Below, one piece after another: positions 1 to 6,057 of a stretch of DNA of 8,495 nt. Position numbers and translations under genes: made by a program. Every line of letters begins with the position of its first letter. The stretch's first letter is position 1. Location: assembly GCA_905373325.1 (NCBI GenBank), contig CAJPTB010000067.1, positions 1 through 8,495 on the forward strand, in the 5' to 3' direction. The notes below the pieces were generated by a model that was not told the DNA's origin, ran no database searches, and saw nothing but the letters and a program-made list of their open reading frames with translations. Source of the stretch: an uncultured Ancrocorticia sp. Lineage in GTDB: Bacteria; Actinomycetota; Actinomycetes; Actinomycetales; Actinomycetaceae.

Positions 1-762
1 GTCCGCCCCGAAGTCGCCGGGCGGGGTCAGGAGGGCAAGGGCCAGGAGGTCGGCGATCACGATGAAGCTTCCGCCCTCGGCGTGAACGGCCTGAGCAAGC
101 TCCCGACAGCGTTCGACGTCGCCGATCGAGCCCGAAGCCGCCGGATACTGGACAAGCAGGCCCGCGCACCCCGAGACGTCGACGTCGCCGCCGCCGAGGA
201 CGTCCACGTCGACGATCTCAAGGCCGAGGGCCGCTGCGCGGGTGTCGATGACCGCGCGGGTGTGGGCGAAGACGTCCGAATCGACCGCGACCTTCGTCTT
301 TCCCTTGGCGCACCGCACGGCGAGGGCGACGGCCTCCGCGGCCGCGGACGCCTCGTCGAGAAGGGACGCGCCCGCGACGTCCATTCCCGTCAGCTCGGTT
401 GTCAGCGTTTGGAAATTGAGGAGGGCTTCGAGCCGTCCCTGCGAGATCTCGGGCTGGTACGGCGTGTAGGCCGTGTACCACGAGGGATTGCAGAGAATGT
501 CGCGCACGACGGGGGCCGGGACCACGGTGTCGTAAAAGCCCTGGCCGATCATCGACGTCGTCACCCTGTTGGCCGACGCGAGCCGGGCGAGTTCGGCGGC
601 GACCTCGGCTTCGCTCAGGGCTTCCGGCAGTTGGCTGGGCGGAGGCGCAGGAAAGGGAAGGGCCTTGGCCATGAGCTCGTCGAGGCTGCTCGCCCCCGCG
701 CTTTGAAGCATGGCCTGCCTGTCGGCGCCCTGCGTCCCGACGTGTCGGCGTGCGAAGGACAT
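1..762 (-). CDS. gcvP: Glycine dehydrogenase (decarboxylating), P-protein, N-terminal part
   Basis: This is the PLP-dependent P-protein of the glycine cleavage system, which decarboxylates glycine and loads the aminomethyl group onto the lipoyl arm of GcvH. The 254 residues present have no stop and run off the left edge; full-length single-chain P-proteins are about 950 residues, so roughly a quarter is visible. The start reads MSFARRHVGTQGADRQ, the usual RH-G opening. The hallmark WYTAYTPYQPEISQGRLEAL and the following LNFQT...ASLLDEASAAAEA stretch are intact. The PLP-binding lysine lies in the missing C-terminal half. I chose the ATG at 762-760 because AAGGAGG (774-768) sits 5 nt upstream; an adjacent in-frame ATG at 765 would leave only 2 nt. 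The start overlaps the gcvH stop as TGATG, which implies translational coupling. It is the third gene of gcvT-gcvH-gcvP. The family call is very secure. Confidence 0.96.
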   Translation of the reverse strand, partial: MSFARRHVGTQGADRQAMLQSAGASSLDELMAKALPFPAPPPSQLPEALSEAEVAAELARLASANRVTTSMIGQGFYDTVVPAPVVRDILCNPSWYTAYTPYQPEISQGRLEALLNFQTLTTELTGMDVAGASLLDEASAAAEAVALAVRCAKGKTKVAVDSDVFAHTRAVIDTRAAALGLEIVDVDVLGGGDVDVSGCAGLLVQYPAASGSIGDVERCRELAQAVHAEGGSFIVIADLLALALLTPPGDFGAD

Positions 763-1130
763 CATGCCTCCTTAGCGAACGCCTCGTAGGCTGCGCTGTC
801 CATGAGCTCGGGCCGCTCGGCCACCTCGATCTCGTAAAGCCACGTTCCATGGGGGTCGTCCGTGGCCAGCTTCGGGTCGTCGATGACGTCCTGATTGACC
901 GCCACGACCTTGCCGCCGGCGGGGGCGACCAAGTCGGAAACCGACTTCACGGATTCGATCTCGCCGCACGCCTGCCCCGCAGTCACCTCGCTTCCCACCT
1001 CGGGAAGGTCGACGTACACGGCCTCGTCCAGCGCGCGGGCAGCGAACTCGGTGATGCCGACGCGAGCGGGGCTTCCGGCGGATATCCACTCGTGGTCTTC
1101 GGAGTACTGGCGGTCGTCGGGGTATGACAT
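762..1130 (-). CDS. gcvH: Glycine cleavage system H protein (lipoyl carrier)
   Basis: This 122-residue protein is the usual GcvH length. It carries the aminomethyl intermediate on a lipoylated lysine between GcvP and GcvT. The fold-defining segments are visible: YSEDHEWIS near the N-terminus, VGITEFAARALDEAVYVDLP at 24-43, and the lipoylation loop GEIESVKSVSDL at 56-67, which makes Lys62 the modified residue. The C-terminal half holds the conserved V-A-V-N (76-79) and GTWLYEIE segments. I chose the ATG at 1130-1128 because AAAGGAGC precedes it by about 4-5 nt and it matches the family length. The reading frame stays open 23 codons further upstream (to 1199), but that extension only translates two direct repeats and is not part of the family. 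The gene lies 178 bp after gcvT and overlaps gcvP by one base. No lipoyl-attachment enzyme lies nearby in the window. Confidence 0.96.
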   Translation of the reverse strand: MSYPDDRQYSEDHEWISAGSPARVGITEFAARALDEAVYVDLPEVGSEVTAGQACGEIESVKSVSDLVAPAGGKVVAVNQDVIDDPKLATDDPHGTWLYEIEVAERPELMDSAAYEAFAKEA

Positions 1131-1148
1131 CTTGGCTCCTTTGTTCGG

Positions 1149-1195
1149 ACGTATTGGTTGTTGGACGGAACTGACGTATTGGTTGTCGGGCGGAA
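1149..1195. repeat. Two 22-bp direct repeats in the gcvH leader
   Basis: Positions 1149-1170 and 1174-1195 are the same 22-bp word (starting acgtattggttgt) with two differences, at a 25-bp period. They lie 19 bp upstream of the gcvH start codon, in the gcvT-gcvH gap. They could be a paired operator, a recent tandem duplication or an RNA leader element. I recognise no named regulator site here. Confidence 0.8.
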
Positions 1196-1240
1196 TCATT
1201 TGCGGGCAGATTGATTTGCGGACGGCCGCCCGCTTATGGC

Positions 1241-1310
1241 GAATCCGGCTTCCCGGGCCGTTTGAGGCGCCCGCGCCCCAGGCGCTTCCGCCTCAGCCGC
1301 GGACGGATTC
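1241..1310. other. Inverted-repeat, hairpin-rich stretch after gcvT
   Basis: GAATCCG at 1241-1247 is the inverse complement of CGGATTC at 1304-1310, which overlaps the last bases of gcvT. Inside is a smaller stem, AGGCG (1280-1284), CTTC loop, CGCCT (1289-1293), nested in GAGGCG (1264-1269) / CGCCTC (1289-1294). On the minus strand this would fold in the transcript between gcvT and gcvH. There is no T-run, so it looks more like a partial terminator or an RNA-processing/stabilising structure than a classical intrinsic terminator. The arms are confidently present; the role is inferred. Confidence 0.4.
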
Positions 1311-2403
1311 ACCTTGACCGCTTGTAGAACGGGAGGGTTGTCACGCGCATAGGCTGCAGCGTCCCTCGAACGTCGACGTCGAGAACGGCGCCTTCGGCGA
1401 TTCCCGGTTCGAGGCGGGCGAGCGCAATGGGGTATCCGAGTGTCGGCGACAGCGCGCCCGAGGTCACCCTTCCGACCTCGCGCCCCTCGCCCATCACCGT
1501 GTTGCCCGCCCGGGCGGCGCGGCGGCCTTCGCCGACGAGCGCGTAAAGGTCCCACGTCGGTTCGCGTTCGGCCAGGGCCACGCCCCCGACGAATTCGTGG
1601 TCCGCCGGCAGCCGCGCGGCCCCTGCATCCGCGGGGGCGACGTCGCGCCCAAGCTCGTTGCCGTACAGCGGCATGCCAGCCTCGAGGCGAAGCGTGTCGC
1701 GAGAGGCCAGGCCGCAGGCTTTGGCCTCGATTTTCCGCCATACGTCGGGCGCGGCGGATGCGGGGAGCATGATTTCGTAGCCCGTCTCCCCCGTGTACCC
1801 CGTCCGCGCAATCATGGCGGGGACGCCGTCGACCTTCGCTTCGAGGGCGCGATAGTACCCGAGAGCCGTCACGCGTTCGGCGTCCTCCGGGCCGAGCAGC
1901 GCGACGACGGCCTTGAGCGACTCCGGCCCCTGCACAGCTATGAGCGCCCGTTCGAGGGTGCGGTCGACGATGGAATGGCTTTCGGACGCTTCGTTCTTGG
2001 CGCACCATTCGCGCCCGCGCCGAGTCAGCTCTTCGACCACCGTGATTCTGTTGGCCCCGTTCGGGACGGCAAGGTACCTGGCCTCCCCCAGGCGGTAGAC
2101 GATGAGATCGTCGATGATCCCTCCGTCCGGCGCGAGCATCATCGAATAGCGGGCCCGCCCCACCGGCATGGTGGAAGGCTTTGTGCACAGCGAGTAGTCA
2201 AGGACGGCGGCCGCCTGAGGCCCCTCGACCTCGACCTGCCCCATGTGGGACAGGTCGAACTTCCCAACCGATTCTCGGACCGCCCGGTGTTCTTCGCGAT
2301 CGGACGTGTACCTCAGCGGCATATTCCAGCCCGCGAAAGGCGTCATAGTCGCCCCGGCGGCGACGTGCTCGCCAAACAGCGCGCTCGGACGCAATTCCTC
2401 CAT
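1309..2403 (-). CDS. gcvT: Glycine cleavage system T protein (aminomethyltransferase)
   Basis: GcvT takes the aminomethyl group from lipoylated GcvH, releases ammonia and makes 5,10-methylenetetrahydrofolate. The 364 residues are the normal length. Family landmarks appear in order: TPFAGWNMPLRYTS (21-34), EEHRAVRESVGKFDLSHMG (37-55), with the Asp50 region corresponding to the catalytic-side FD.SHM motif, GIIDDL (95-100), RTGYTGETGYE (200-210) and GLASRDTLRLEAGMPLYG (231-248). The C-terminal barrel domain follows, with VGRVTSGALSPTLG (310-323). I chose the ATG at 2403-2401: AGGAGG (2413-2408) is 4 nt upstream and the protein then begins MEELRPSALFGEH as in the family. Two further in-frame ATGGAG starts lie 21 and 51 bp upstream (2424, 2454) but lack a comparable site. 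It is the first gene of the gcv operon. I see no glycine riboswitch upstream. Confidence 0.96.
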   Translation of the reverse strand: MEELRPSALFGEHVAAGATMTPFAGWNMPLRYTSDREEHRAVRESVGKFDLSHMGQVEVEGPQAAAVLDYSLCTKPSTMPVGRARYSMMLAPDGGIIDDLIVYRLGEARYLAVPNGANRITVVEELTRRGREWCAKNEASESHSIVDRTLERALIAVQGPESLKAVVALLGPEDAERVTALGYYRALEAKVDGVPAMIARTGYTGETGYEIMLPASAAPDVWRKIEAKACGLASRDTLRLEAGMPLYGNELGRDVAPADAGAARLPADHEFVGGVALAEREPTWDLYALVGEGRRAARAGNTVMGEGREVGRVTSGALSPTLGYPIALARLEPGIAEGAVLDVDVRGTLQPMRVTTLPFYKRSR

Positions 2404-2484
2404 TAGACCTCCTCGACCCTCCATTGGACCGTCTTGTCGGACGCTTCCCTCCATTGAATGGGACGCGTCACATTCTTCGCTTCG

Positions 2485-2514
2485 ATGCTACCGCGCACCG
2501 GCCGAATTCGCGAA
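2485..2514 (-). promoter_or_regulatory. Candidate gcvTHP promoter
   Basis: On the minus strand TAGCAT (2490-2485) fits the actinobacterial -10 pattern TAnnnT. TTCGCG (2514-2509) lies 18 bp upstream as a weak -35. The predicted transcript would start near 2478 and give a leader of about 75 nt before the gcvT ATG. The leader contains the ATGGAGGG word twice, at 2454-2447 and 2424-2417, before the ATGGAGG at the chosen start. The call rests on spacing and pattern only. Confidence 0.4.
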
Positions 2515-2550
2515 GCCGCGCCCACGCCGGATCTGCGGTCGTCGCCTGCC

Positions 2551-2618
2551 CGCCGAGGCGGGGACGCGAGGGATGACAGCGAGGCCGACCGCCGCAGGGG
2601 CGCCTTCGACGGACGGCG
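2551..2618 (+). repeat. 68-bp dispersed repeat, copy 1
   Basis: This is identical at 65 of 68 positions to 4685-4752 in the same orientation, 2134 bp away. The differences are at 2574 (t/c), 2592 (c/t) and 2613 (a/t). Similarity stops sharply on both sides. The left edge of this copy overlaps a perfect small palindrome, CCCGCC-GA-GGCGGG (2549-2562). The inner stem seen in copy 2 (2584-2594 with 2607-2617) has two mismatches here. It sits between the gcvT promoter and the accessory cassette. Confidence 0.93.
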
Positions 2619-2871
2619 CGTCCGCCGAATTCGCTTCCGCTGCAAAGTCATGTTGCCGTCGACCGCCGTTGCGGCGTCGACTGGGAGCCACCGAATTGCA
2701 AGCATGAGTGTCGCAGTTTCCCGACTGAATGTCTTTTCGCACTCAAGAGAATTCACGGGGAGACGTGACCAAAAGCAGGTCAACAGGCGTTCTCCCACAA
2801 TCTAGAACGTAAGATACGAGAGTTCGACGAAGGAACGCATCCATACGTAAATAAAAGATCAAAGGATAGAG
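2619..2871. other. Gene-free leader of the accessory cassette, with a GC hairpin
   Basis: I find no convincing gene here. At 2658-2681 a stem forms: GTCGA, one bulged C, CGCCG, loop TTG, CGGCG, TCGAC, i.e. ten base pairs with a 3-nt loop. It has no T-run, so it is not a standard terminator. From about 2690 the base composition becomes visibly AT-richer than the flanking gcv genes. TAAGAT at 2810-2815 fits TAnnnT and could be the -10 of the cassette, giving a leader of about 50 nt, but no good -35 partner is visible. AAAGGA at 2861-2866 is the ribosome binding site of the gene at 2872. Confidence 0.5.
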
Positions 2872-3198
2872 ATGACACAGTTTGTTGTCGATGCTTCAGG
2901 GCTCCGATCGCAGAATGACGCCATGAAGGAAACTGAGGCCGCGGTGGCCTCCTCCGCAAAGAGCTACCTCGATTCTTACGCACCCGGCTTGCAGAACGCG
3001 TTGCCGACGGCCGGCCTTTACAACGCCGTCGCCGAAGCGAGCCGCCAGCTGACAAGCAACCTTCAACTCACTTTCAACCAGCTGCACACGGTTCTCATCG
3101 TCACGTGCAACCAGGTCGAAGGCGCGATCGATTACTACGAAAAGACCGACGAAGACAATGCTCGTGCATACGACCAGACACTGGGAGAAAGCCGATGA
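2872..3198 (+). CDS. Small EspC/WXG100-like type VII secretion-associated protein
   Basis: A 108-residue helical protein. It begins with a V-D-x-x-x-L segment (FVVDASGLRSQNDAM, 4-18) like the EspC/DUF2580 family of actinobacterial ESX-associated proteins. A helix follows to about residue 35, then a turn region rich in P and G (38-48), a second long helix (49-88), and the C-terminal stretch DYYEKTDEDNARAYDQ. In that stretch Tyr89-x-x-x-Asp93 fits the general ESX export signal YxxxD/E. There is no W-x-G in the turn, so it is EspC-like rather than a classical EsxA. The start is set by AAAGGA 5 nt before the ATG. The stop overlaps the next gene as ATGA, so the two are coupled and probably act as partners, perhaps a co-secreted pair. 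No signal peptide or membrane segment is visible. The exact family should be tested by HMM; a secretion role is inferred. Confidence 0.72.
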   Translation: MTQFVVDASGLRSQNDAMKETEAAVASSAKSYLDSYAPGLQNALPTAGLYNAVAEASRQLTSNLQLTFNQLHTVLIVTCNQVEGAIDYYEKTDEDNARAYDQTLGESR

Positions 3199-4226
3199 CA
3201 GCCCAGTCCATTCTCGATTCGCCGCCGCCGGCCAAAGAATTCGAGCGCTTTGACGACACCCTCATGGGCGAGGCCTTCGACCTTCTCAGCCCGTCCTACT
3301 GGGTGCTCAAGATCCTCTCGTACCTCAACTTCGACCCGATGAAGATCATCGTTAAGCCTTTCAGTGGAGACTACGAGGCGGCGGGACAGCATGCCAGTGC
3401 ATACGGGCAACTCGGCGAGGCCTTCGACGCGCTCGCCGACGAGCTGGGCAAACGAGCCAGGGACATGACGGCTCAAGGGATGTGGGAAGGGAACGCGTCA
3501 GCGAACTTCGACGCCCACATGACGGAGCTCGCCGGCGGAGTGCGGACGCTTGGCGCCAACCTGAAGGAGGCCTCCGCCGGTTTCGACGACGCCGCCCAAC
3601 GGATCTACGGCCAGTACATGATCGCCAGCCAGCTCCTGACGACCTTCCTCGACTGGGTGACCGAGGCGGTTCTCGCCGCCGTGAGCGGCATCGGATGGCC
3701 CACTCTCCTCGAAAAGATCCCCAGAGGACTGGGGTTGGTGCGCCGCATTCTCGACTGGTTCGACAGCCTCGCCGACATCGTCCGCACGCTGAGGGCGGGG
3801 CTGTTCGAAAAGATAGGAAAACTCATCTGGCAAGGAACGGGCAGGCTGGGAGACGCTCTCGATTTCGGGAAGTACCTCAACGCAGCAGGAAGATCAACAA
3901 GAAGTTGGGGAACGCTCGACGACATTGGCATGGGAGCCCTCACGGCGGGAAAGAACCTCGACAAACTGTCAGACTGGATAGACGCGCATGATCTGGCAAT
4001 AAAAGGTCTGCAGATAGCACACGCGACGGGCAGAAACACGGAAATCAATCTGACGACGAATGCCGCGTTGCCAAATCCCTCCTTAGGCGACGAAACGCTC
4101 GGCTCTCAGCCGCCTGGCGTCGCCGACGGATCCGGTTCGTCCATGTTCGGCATCGGCCTTCCCGGGTCTCCCAAAGGGGAGCTCCAAGGCGTGTCCACCA
4201 CTGAAGTAAACCAGAAGGAATCATGA
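3195..4226 (+). CDS. Large WXG-domain protein, probable type VII secretion substrate with variable C-terminus
   Basis: A 343-residue protein overlapping the upstream gene by 4 bp; GGGAGAAA precedes the ATG. Residues 1-60 include SPSYWVLKI and DPMKIIVKPFSGDYEA. This resembles the pre-domain of actinobacterial WXG-type polymorphic effectors. Residues 60-145 form a helical hairpin with Trp97-Glu98-Gly99 at the turn, a WXG signature. A hydrophobic helical region follows (about 146-170, LLTTFLDWVTEAVLAAVSG) and more amphipathic helices to about 225. Residues 291-343 are P/G/S-rich and look disordered. I recognise no nuclease, deaminase, ADP-ribosyltransferase or other toxin domain. Codons AGA, ATA and TTA, otherwise rare here, cluster after residue about 205 (AGA at 233, 236, 280; ATA at 207, 262, 269, 274; TTA at 297), against a single AGA before it. 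This suggests a C-terminal part of different origin. It could be an effector, a truncated effector or a structural secretion partner. Confidence 0.75.
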   Translation: MTAQSILDSPPPAKEFERFDDTLMGEAFDLLSPSYWVLKILSYLNFDPMKIIVKPFSGDYEAAGQHASAYGQLGEAFDALADELGKRARDMTAQGMWEGNASANFDAHMTELAGGVRTLGANLKEASAGFDDAAQRIYGQYMIASQLLTTFLDWVTEAVLAAVSGIGWPTLLEKIPRGLGLVRRILDWFDSLADIVRTLRAGLFEKIGKLIWQGTGRLGDALDFGKYLNAAGRSTRSWGTLDDIGMGALTAGKNLDKLSDWIDAHDLAIKGLQIAHATGRNTEINLTTNAALPNPSLGDETLGSQPPGVADGSGSSMFGIGLPGSPKGELQGVSTTEVNQKES

Positions 4227-4249
4227 CGGAAGGGCAAAAGAAGTCATAA
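4223..4249 (+). other. Eight-codon reading frame coupled to the WXG gene
   Basis: ATG at 4223-4225 overlaps the TGA of the WXG gene (ATGA) and is preceded by AGAAGGA. It encodes MTEGQKKS and stops at TAA (4247-4249). It has the layout of a coupled gene start but no gene follows. It may be a relic of a decayed downstream gene, a coupling peptide, or chance. Confidence 0.25.
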
Positions 4250-4294
4250 CCGTAAGTAAACGAAGCAGACGCGGCCGAAGAAAGGAAAACAGAC

Positions 4295-4798
4295 ATGGCT
4301 GAAGAAGAGAAAACGGAAATGGACGAGGGCAAGAAGGAAGAGCCGCTCCCCGACAGCTTCCCGCGCACGCCTCCTCCTTTCACCGACGGATTCATGCGGG
4401 AGACTGAACAGCGCTATTCAAACCACCGCAAAAGCCTGACCTGGCTCGTCAAAAACGCTGAAAGCGAGGACATTCGGCGCAAAGCCAAAGAGATGCTCGA
4501 GGGCAAGCGATCCGTCTACGAAGTGCTGCGCGACCCTGAGTTCGGACGAATGGCCGACAGGAGCATCAAGCGCCTGCAGCAGGTCATGAAGGCGGAGTCG
4601 ATCGACCCGAGCGACCCTTCGACCTTCCCCGACAGGAAGAAGTTGGCCGAACTCGTCGAAAAGCACGGCGAAGACGACGGCCTGCGCCGAGGCGGGGACG
4701 CGAGGGACGACAGCGAGGCCGACCGTCGCAGGGGCGCCTTCGACGGTCGGCGCCGAAGCGACGAGCAGCACGAAGGCTTCGGCGCCGGGCATCGTTGA
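4295..4798 (+). CDS. Charged 167-aa protein of unknown function
   Basis: I do not recognise this family. AAAGGA (4281-4286) lies 8 nt before the ATG. Residues 1-17 are Glu/Lys-rich and probably disordered, and 18-29 are proline-rich. Residues 32-126 look like a compact helical domain with conserved-looking patches: NHRKSLTWLVKNAES (43-57), RRKAKEMLEGKRSVYEVLRD (61-80), then PEFGRMADRS and a final helix RKKLAELVEKHG. There is no signal peptide or membrane segment, so it is probably cytosolic. From residue 131 to about 152 the sequence is translated from the 68-bp repeat, which begins exactly on the codon-131 boundary. The Arg/Asp/Gly-rich tail 131-167 therefore probably replaced an original C-terminus near residue 128. 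It lies 68 bp after the WXG gene on the same strand. A chaperone or immunity role for that protein is possible but unsupported by motif. Confidence 0.7.
   Translation: MAEEEKTEMDEGKKEEPLPDSFPRTPPPFTDGFMRETEQRYSNHRKSLTWLVKNAESEDIRRKAKEMLEGKRSVYEVLRDPEFGRMADRSIKRLQQVMKAESIDPSDPSTFPDRKKLAELVEKHGEDDGLRRGGDARDDSEADRRRGAFDGRRRSDEQHEGFGAGHR
4685..4752 (+). repeat. 68-bp dispersed repeat, copy 2, with perfect hairpin
   Basis: This is the second copy of the element at 2551-2618 (65/68 identical, same orientation), here inside the 3' end of the 167-aa gene. It contains a perfect 11-bp inverted repeat, GCCGACCGTCG (4718-4728) with CGACGGTCGGC (4741-4751), around a 12-nt loop. In the reading frame of the host gene all three differences from copy 1 fall at third codon positions and are synonymous (Asp, Arg, Gly). 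Confidence 0.93.
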
Positions 4799-4908
4799 AA
4801 CGGCTCTCGCGGGTCAGGATCTCGGGCGAAGCCGGACGTCCAGGCGTCTAAGCGGCTCTACGGGCACAGCAGCGCAGCCGGGCTCATCGACTTTGGATCG
4901 TTTGCACT

Positions 4909-6057
4909 TTAAGCAGCGCCCCGCGCGTAGAAATACCATGGCGCCATCATTCCCGAGGCGAGGGCGTCCGCTAGGAGACGCGTCAAAGAGTGCCCCGGAT
5001 CTTTGCCCAGGGCTCTTTCCACCCTGTCGGCCGCAATCGAATTCAGGCACGCCCACCAGTGCAGATACGCGCTCGCGGCGAGAGCGTCGACCGATCCGCG
5101 GCAGTCGTACGCCGCGACGAGGTCAAGCACCCTGCAGGCGGTTTTCAGCCGAGAAATGGAGGGAGGCCTGCATACGGCTTCCGCAAGGATTTCGGCGACC
5201 GCCTGCGCGTCCGCATCGCCGCCGCGTCGCAGGCTGGGCTCCAAGCCCCATGCCAAGGCGGCGTCCCGGTTGAGGGGGACGGTGAGAGAAGCGCTCGCCT
5301 GCCCCACGGCTCGGGCGAGGCTCTCTCCAGACCCGAGCCGACCGACGCCGGCGTTCGCTCCCGCCGAGTCTTGCGCGCAGCCTTCGACCCCCTCTGACCC
5401 GTGGCTGAGGACGTTTCCTCGGAAGAGGACGCTGTGCGCCTGCGCGGCGTCGAAGAGATCCCACAGGGTCTGGGCGGCGGTCTCGCCCCTGCCTGAGGCA
5501 ATCGCGGCGTCGGCGGCGGCTCTCGCCGCTGCGCGCATGCGCGGATCCACGGCCGGCAGCGCCATTCCCGGTTGCTCAGCCCCCGGGGCGCTTCCCTGGA
5601 AGACAAGCTCGGCCGCCGTCGCGCAGGATTCGAGTTCGCGGACCTCGCGCACGACCCGTGGGCCGCCGTCGAGGCGAACGAAGCGTTCGGCGTCCACGGC
5701 GAAGGAAAACAGCGCCGCCCCCGGACGCTGCGCGTGAGAGATCATCGAGTGCATGAGCGCGATCCGCTGCGCCAAGCCGCCGACGTCCAGCTCACTCAAG
5801 CTTTGGCAGTAAAGGACGAGAACGGCGATCGTCACGTCGTGCCGACGCGTCACCTGGGCGAGGAATCTGCCGTGGTCTGCGGACAGCGGCTCGTTCCGAT
5901 AGTCAAGATGCACGATGGGCCCCACGCACGAGCCGATTCCGGCGGCGTCGGTGCAATGCGAGTCGAGTCCGCACATGACGAAAGTCGAGGTCGGGCGGTA
6001 GCCGAGGATATGGGGGACGAGGACGAGCGCCTCTTCGGGGGTTGTGACGGTGACCAT
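4909..6057 (-). CDS. DUF4192 family protein
   Basis: A 382-residue protein of the actinobacterial DUF4192 family, whose function is not known to me. The N-terminus MVTVTTPEEALVLVPHILGY, followed by RPTSTFVMCGL, matches the family's opening (a Leu-rich helix, then P-x-LG-x-x-P, then a hydrophobic strand). The C-terminal part has AAYDCRGSVDALAASAYLHW, then RVERALGKDPGHSLTRLLAD and a G-x-x-x-P-W near the end. This is the usual W/G...AL-DP...LL...G-P pattern. There is no signal peptide or transmembrane helix. I chose the ATG at 6057 because family similarity starts there. No Shine-Dalgarno is close, and a TCTAAT box ends exactly 7 nt upstream, consistent with a leaderless message. The frame stays open further upstream but yields only Arg-rich shadow sequence. 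It is divergent from the prenyl synthase, sharing a 281-bp intergenic region, and convergent with the accessory cassette 110 bp away. Confidence 0.88.
   Translation of the reverse strand: MVTVTTPEEALVLVPHILGYRPTSTFVMCGLDSHCTDAAGIGSCVGPIVHLDYRNEPLSADHGRFLAQVTRRHDVTIAVLVLYCQSLSELDVGGLAQRIALMHSMISHAQRPGAALFSFAVDAERFVRLDGGPRVVREVRELESCATAAELVFQGSAPGAEQPGMALPAVDPRMRAAARAAADAAIASGRGETAAQTLWDLFDAAQAHSVLFRGNVLSHGSEGVEGCAQDSAGANAGVGRLGSGESLARAVGQASASLTVPLNRDAALAWGLEPSLRRGGDADAQAVAEILAEAVCRPPSISRLKTACRVLDLVAAYDCRGSVDALAASAYLHWWACLNSIAADRVERALGKDPGHSLTRLLADALASGMMAPWYFYARGAA

Noticed and set aside
82..789. Long plus-strand and alternative-frame reading frames across gcvP, gcvH and gcvT
   Set aside because: Arg/Gly-rich shadows of well-supported minus-strand genes, caused by high GC.
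2458..2805. 115-codon plus-strand reading frame containing repeat copy 1
   Set aside because: It runs antisense over the gcvT promoter, has no ribosome site, and looks like a real protein only where it translates the repeat. It is kept only as a possible relic in the repeat finding.
2404..2871. Glycine riboswitch in front of gcvT
   Set aside because: The minus strand was read for the tandem glycine aptamer core. GTCGAAGGCGCCCC is present, but it lies inside the dispersed repeat and lacks the surrounding aptamer stems, so it is not a riboswitch.
4799..4908. RNA gene or terminator in the 110-bp convergent gap before DUF4192
   Set aside because: No tRNA-like fold or stable stem with a T-run could be found by eye.
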